Shown here: positions 63,559-64,000 of the stretch, piece by piece
How the letters are laid out: every line of letters starts with the position of its first letter
Numbering within the stretch: position 1 is the first letter of the stretch
Assembly: GCA_937919655.1 (NCBI GenBank)
Contig: CALFPJ010000015.1
Span: 124,001-188,000, forward strand
Length of the DNA stretch: 64,000 nucleotides
From: an uncultured Gemmatimonadales bacterium
GTDB taxonomy: Bacteria > Gemmatimonadota > Gemmatimonadetes > Longimicrobiales > Gaopeijiaceae
Direction: 5' to 3'
Notes under the pieces: model-generated
The model's database searches: none
What the model was told of the DNA's origin: nothing
Seen by the model: only the letters and a program-made list of their open reading frames with translations
Made by a program: the position numbers and the translations under genes

Positions 63559-64000
63559 TTAAGTCGGCTGCTGCACCAAGAGCAGCGGGTCGACGGCCTC
63601 GCCGTTAAGCAAGATCTCAAAGTGCAGATGAGGGGCGGTCGATCGGCCCGTTGATCCCGTCAGCGCGACCACCTCACGAGCGCGAACACGTTGTCCTCGC
63701 GCGACGAGATGTAGGGAGGCGTGAGCGTAAAGGGTCGAGTACCCGCCACCGTGATCGATGACCACGAACCGCCCGTAGACGTCGTCTTCGTCGACATCGA
63801 CTACGGTGCCCCCGCCCGCGGCGCGGATGTAGGAGTCACTTGGAACGGCGATATCGAGCCCTGGGTGGTCGCCTTGGGCACCTTCCAAGAGGGCCTGCGT
63901 GATAAAACCTCGCTCTGTCAGAGGCCACATGCTGGGTGCAGAGGCCCCTGCTGCCGGCAATGTTTCCGCTCCTCGACCCCGACCCGAACTCGTGGCGGGG
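63559..64000 (-). CDS. M23 family peptidase, C-terminal part (cut by window edge)
   Basis: LytM/M23 zinc endopeptidase domain that cuts peptidoglycan cross-links. Metal ligands in HPGLDIAVP (His and Asp) and the HLHFEI signature near the end. The stop at 63559 is the true end; the open frame runs past position 64000, so the N-terminus, probably with a membrane anchor or coiled coil, lies outside. A TTG at 63960 is unlikely to be the real start because the coding frame continues upstream. Pairs with the bactofilin gene. Confidence 0.9.
   Translation of the reverse strand, partial: PATSSGRGRGAETLPAAGASAPSMWPLTERGFITQALLEGAQGDHPGLDIAVPSDSYIRAAGGGTVVDVDEDDVYGRFVVIDHGGGYSTLYAHASLHLVARGQRVRAREVVALTGSTGRSTAPHLHFEILLNGEAVDPLLLVQQPT

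Noticed and set aside
1..64000. RNA genes, CRISPR arrays, insertion sequences or prophage
   Set aside because: Read for tRNA-like TTC loops, regular repeats with spacers, transposase motifs and terminal inverted repeats; none seen.

Overview
The window is a chromosomal segment of a GC-rich, Gram-negative heterotroph, most probably a member of the Gemmatimonadota. This assignment is inference. It rests on many exported lipoproteins with LxxC lipoboxes, an ADOP-type (duplicated orphan) permease beside a PadR regulator, a VPS10-like BNR-repeat exoprotein, an orphan TonB-plug-like regulatory-domain protein, and the start of a protein kinase of the style common in that phylum. I found no rRNA, tRNA, CRISPR array, insertion sequence or phage.

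Layout. 0-15 kb: exported peptide and amide hydrolases (M19 dipeptidase, an amidohydrolase, an N-acyl-D-amino-acid deacylase-like lipoprotein, a BNR/VPS10 exoprotein, a metallo-beta-lactamase-fold hydrolase, a DUF885 lipoprotein, an amidase), with a broken serine hydrolase and a frameshifted membrane protein among them. 15-19 kb: a protein-kinase remnant, a TAXI-TRAP transporter pair and a Yip1 protein. 19-23 kb: an unknown protein, a 58-residue membrane protein, an alkaline-phosphatase-superfamily enzyme, an orphan GspE/PilB ATPase with extra zinc ribbons, and a single-domain response regulator. 23-33 kb: a tight minus-strand operon, GAF, MBL, glcD, glcE, glcF, M20, GNAT and menC-like racemase, preceded by an M42 peptidase. 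33-45 kb: Tat-exported amidase, fxsA, a long-form ispH, lpd-marR, a decayed lemA/DUF2207 pair, padR-ADOP and a DinB-like protein. 45-52 kb: an amidohydrolase and the pyruvate dehydrogenase operon lipA-pdhA-pdhB-pdhC with a clear terminator. 52-64 kb: DUF819, LOG, epimerase, zinc-ribbon and M14 genes, a decayed outer-membrane barrel gene, an M28 peptidase, Nif3, bactofilin and an M23 peptidase cut by the window edge.

How it works together. The dominant theme is scavenging of peptides and amides, much of it able to deal with D-residues. The M20, GNAT and menC-like genes match the known three-enzyme route that turns D-amino acids into L-amino acids through N-succinyl intermediates, here translationally chained behind a GlcDEF-type D-2-hydroxyacid oxidase. 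The PDH operon carries its own lipoyl synthase, while the E3 gene sits about 10 kb away next to a MarR regulator.

A second theme is gene decay. At least five loci carry frameshifts, in-frame stops or truncations. The lesions are concentrated in two loci (lemA/DUF2207 and the outer-membrane barrel gene), which favours real pseudogenes over random sequencing error, though some single-lesion cases sit in homopolymers and could be errors.
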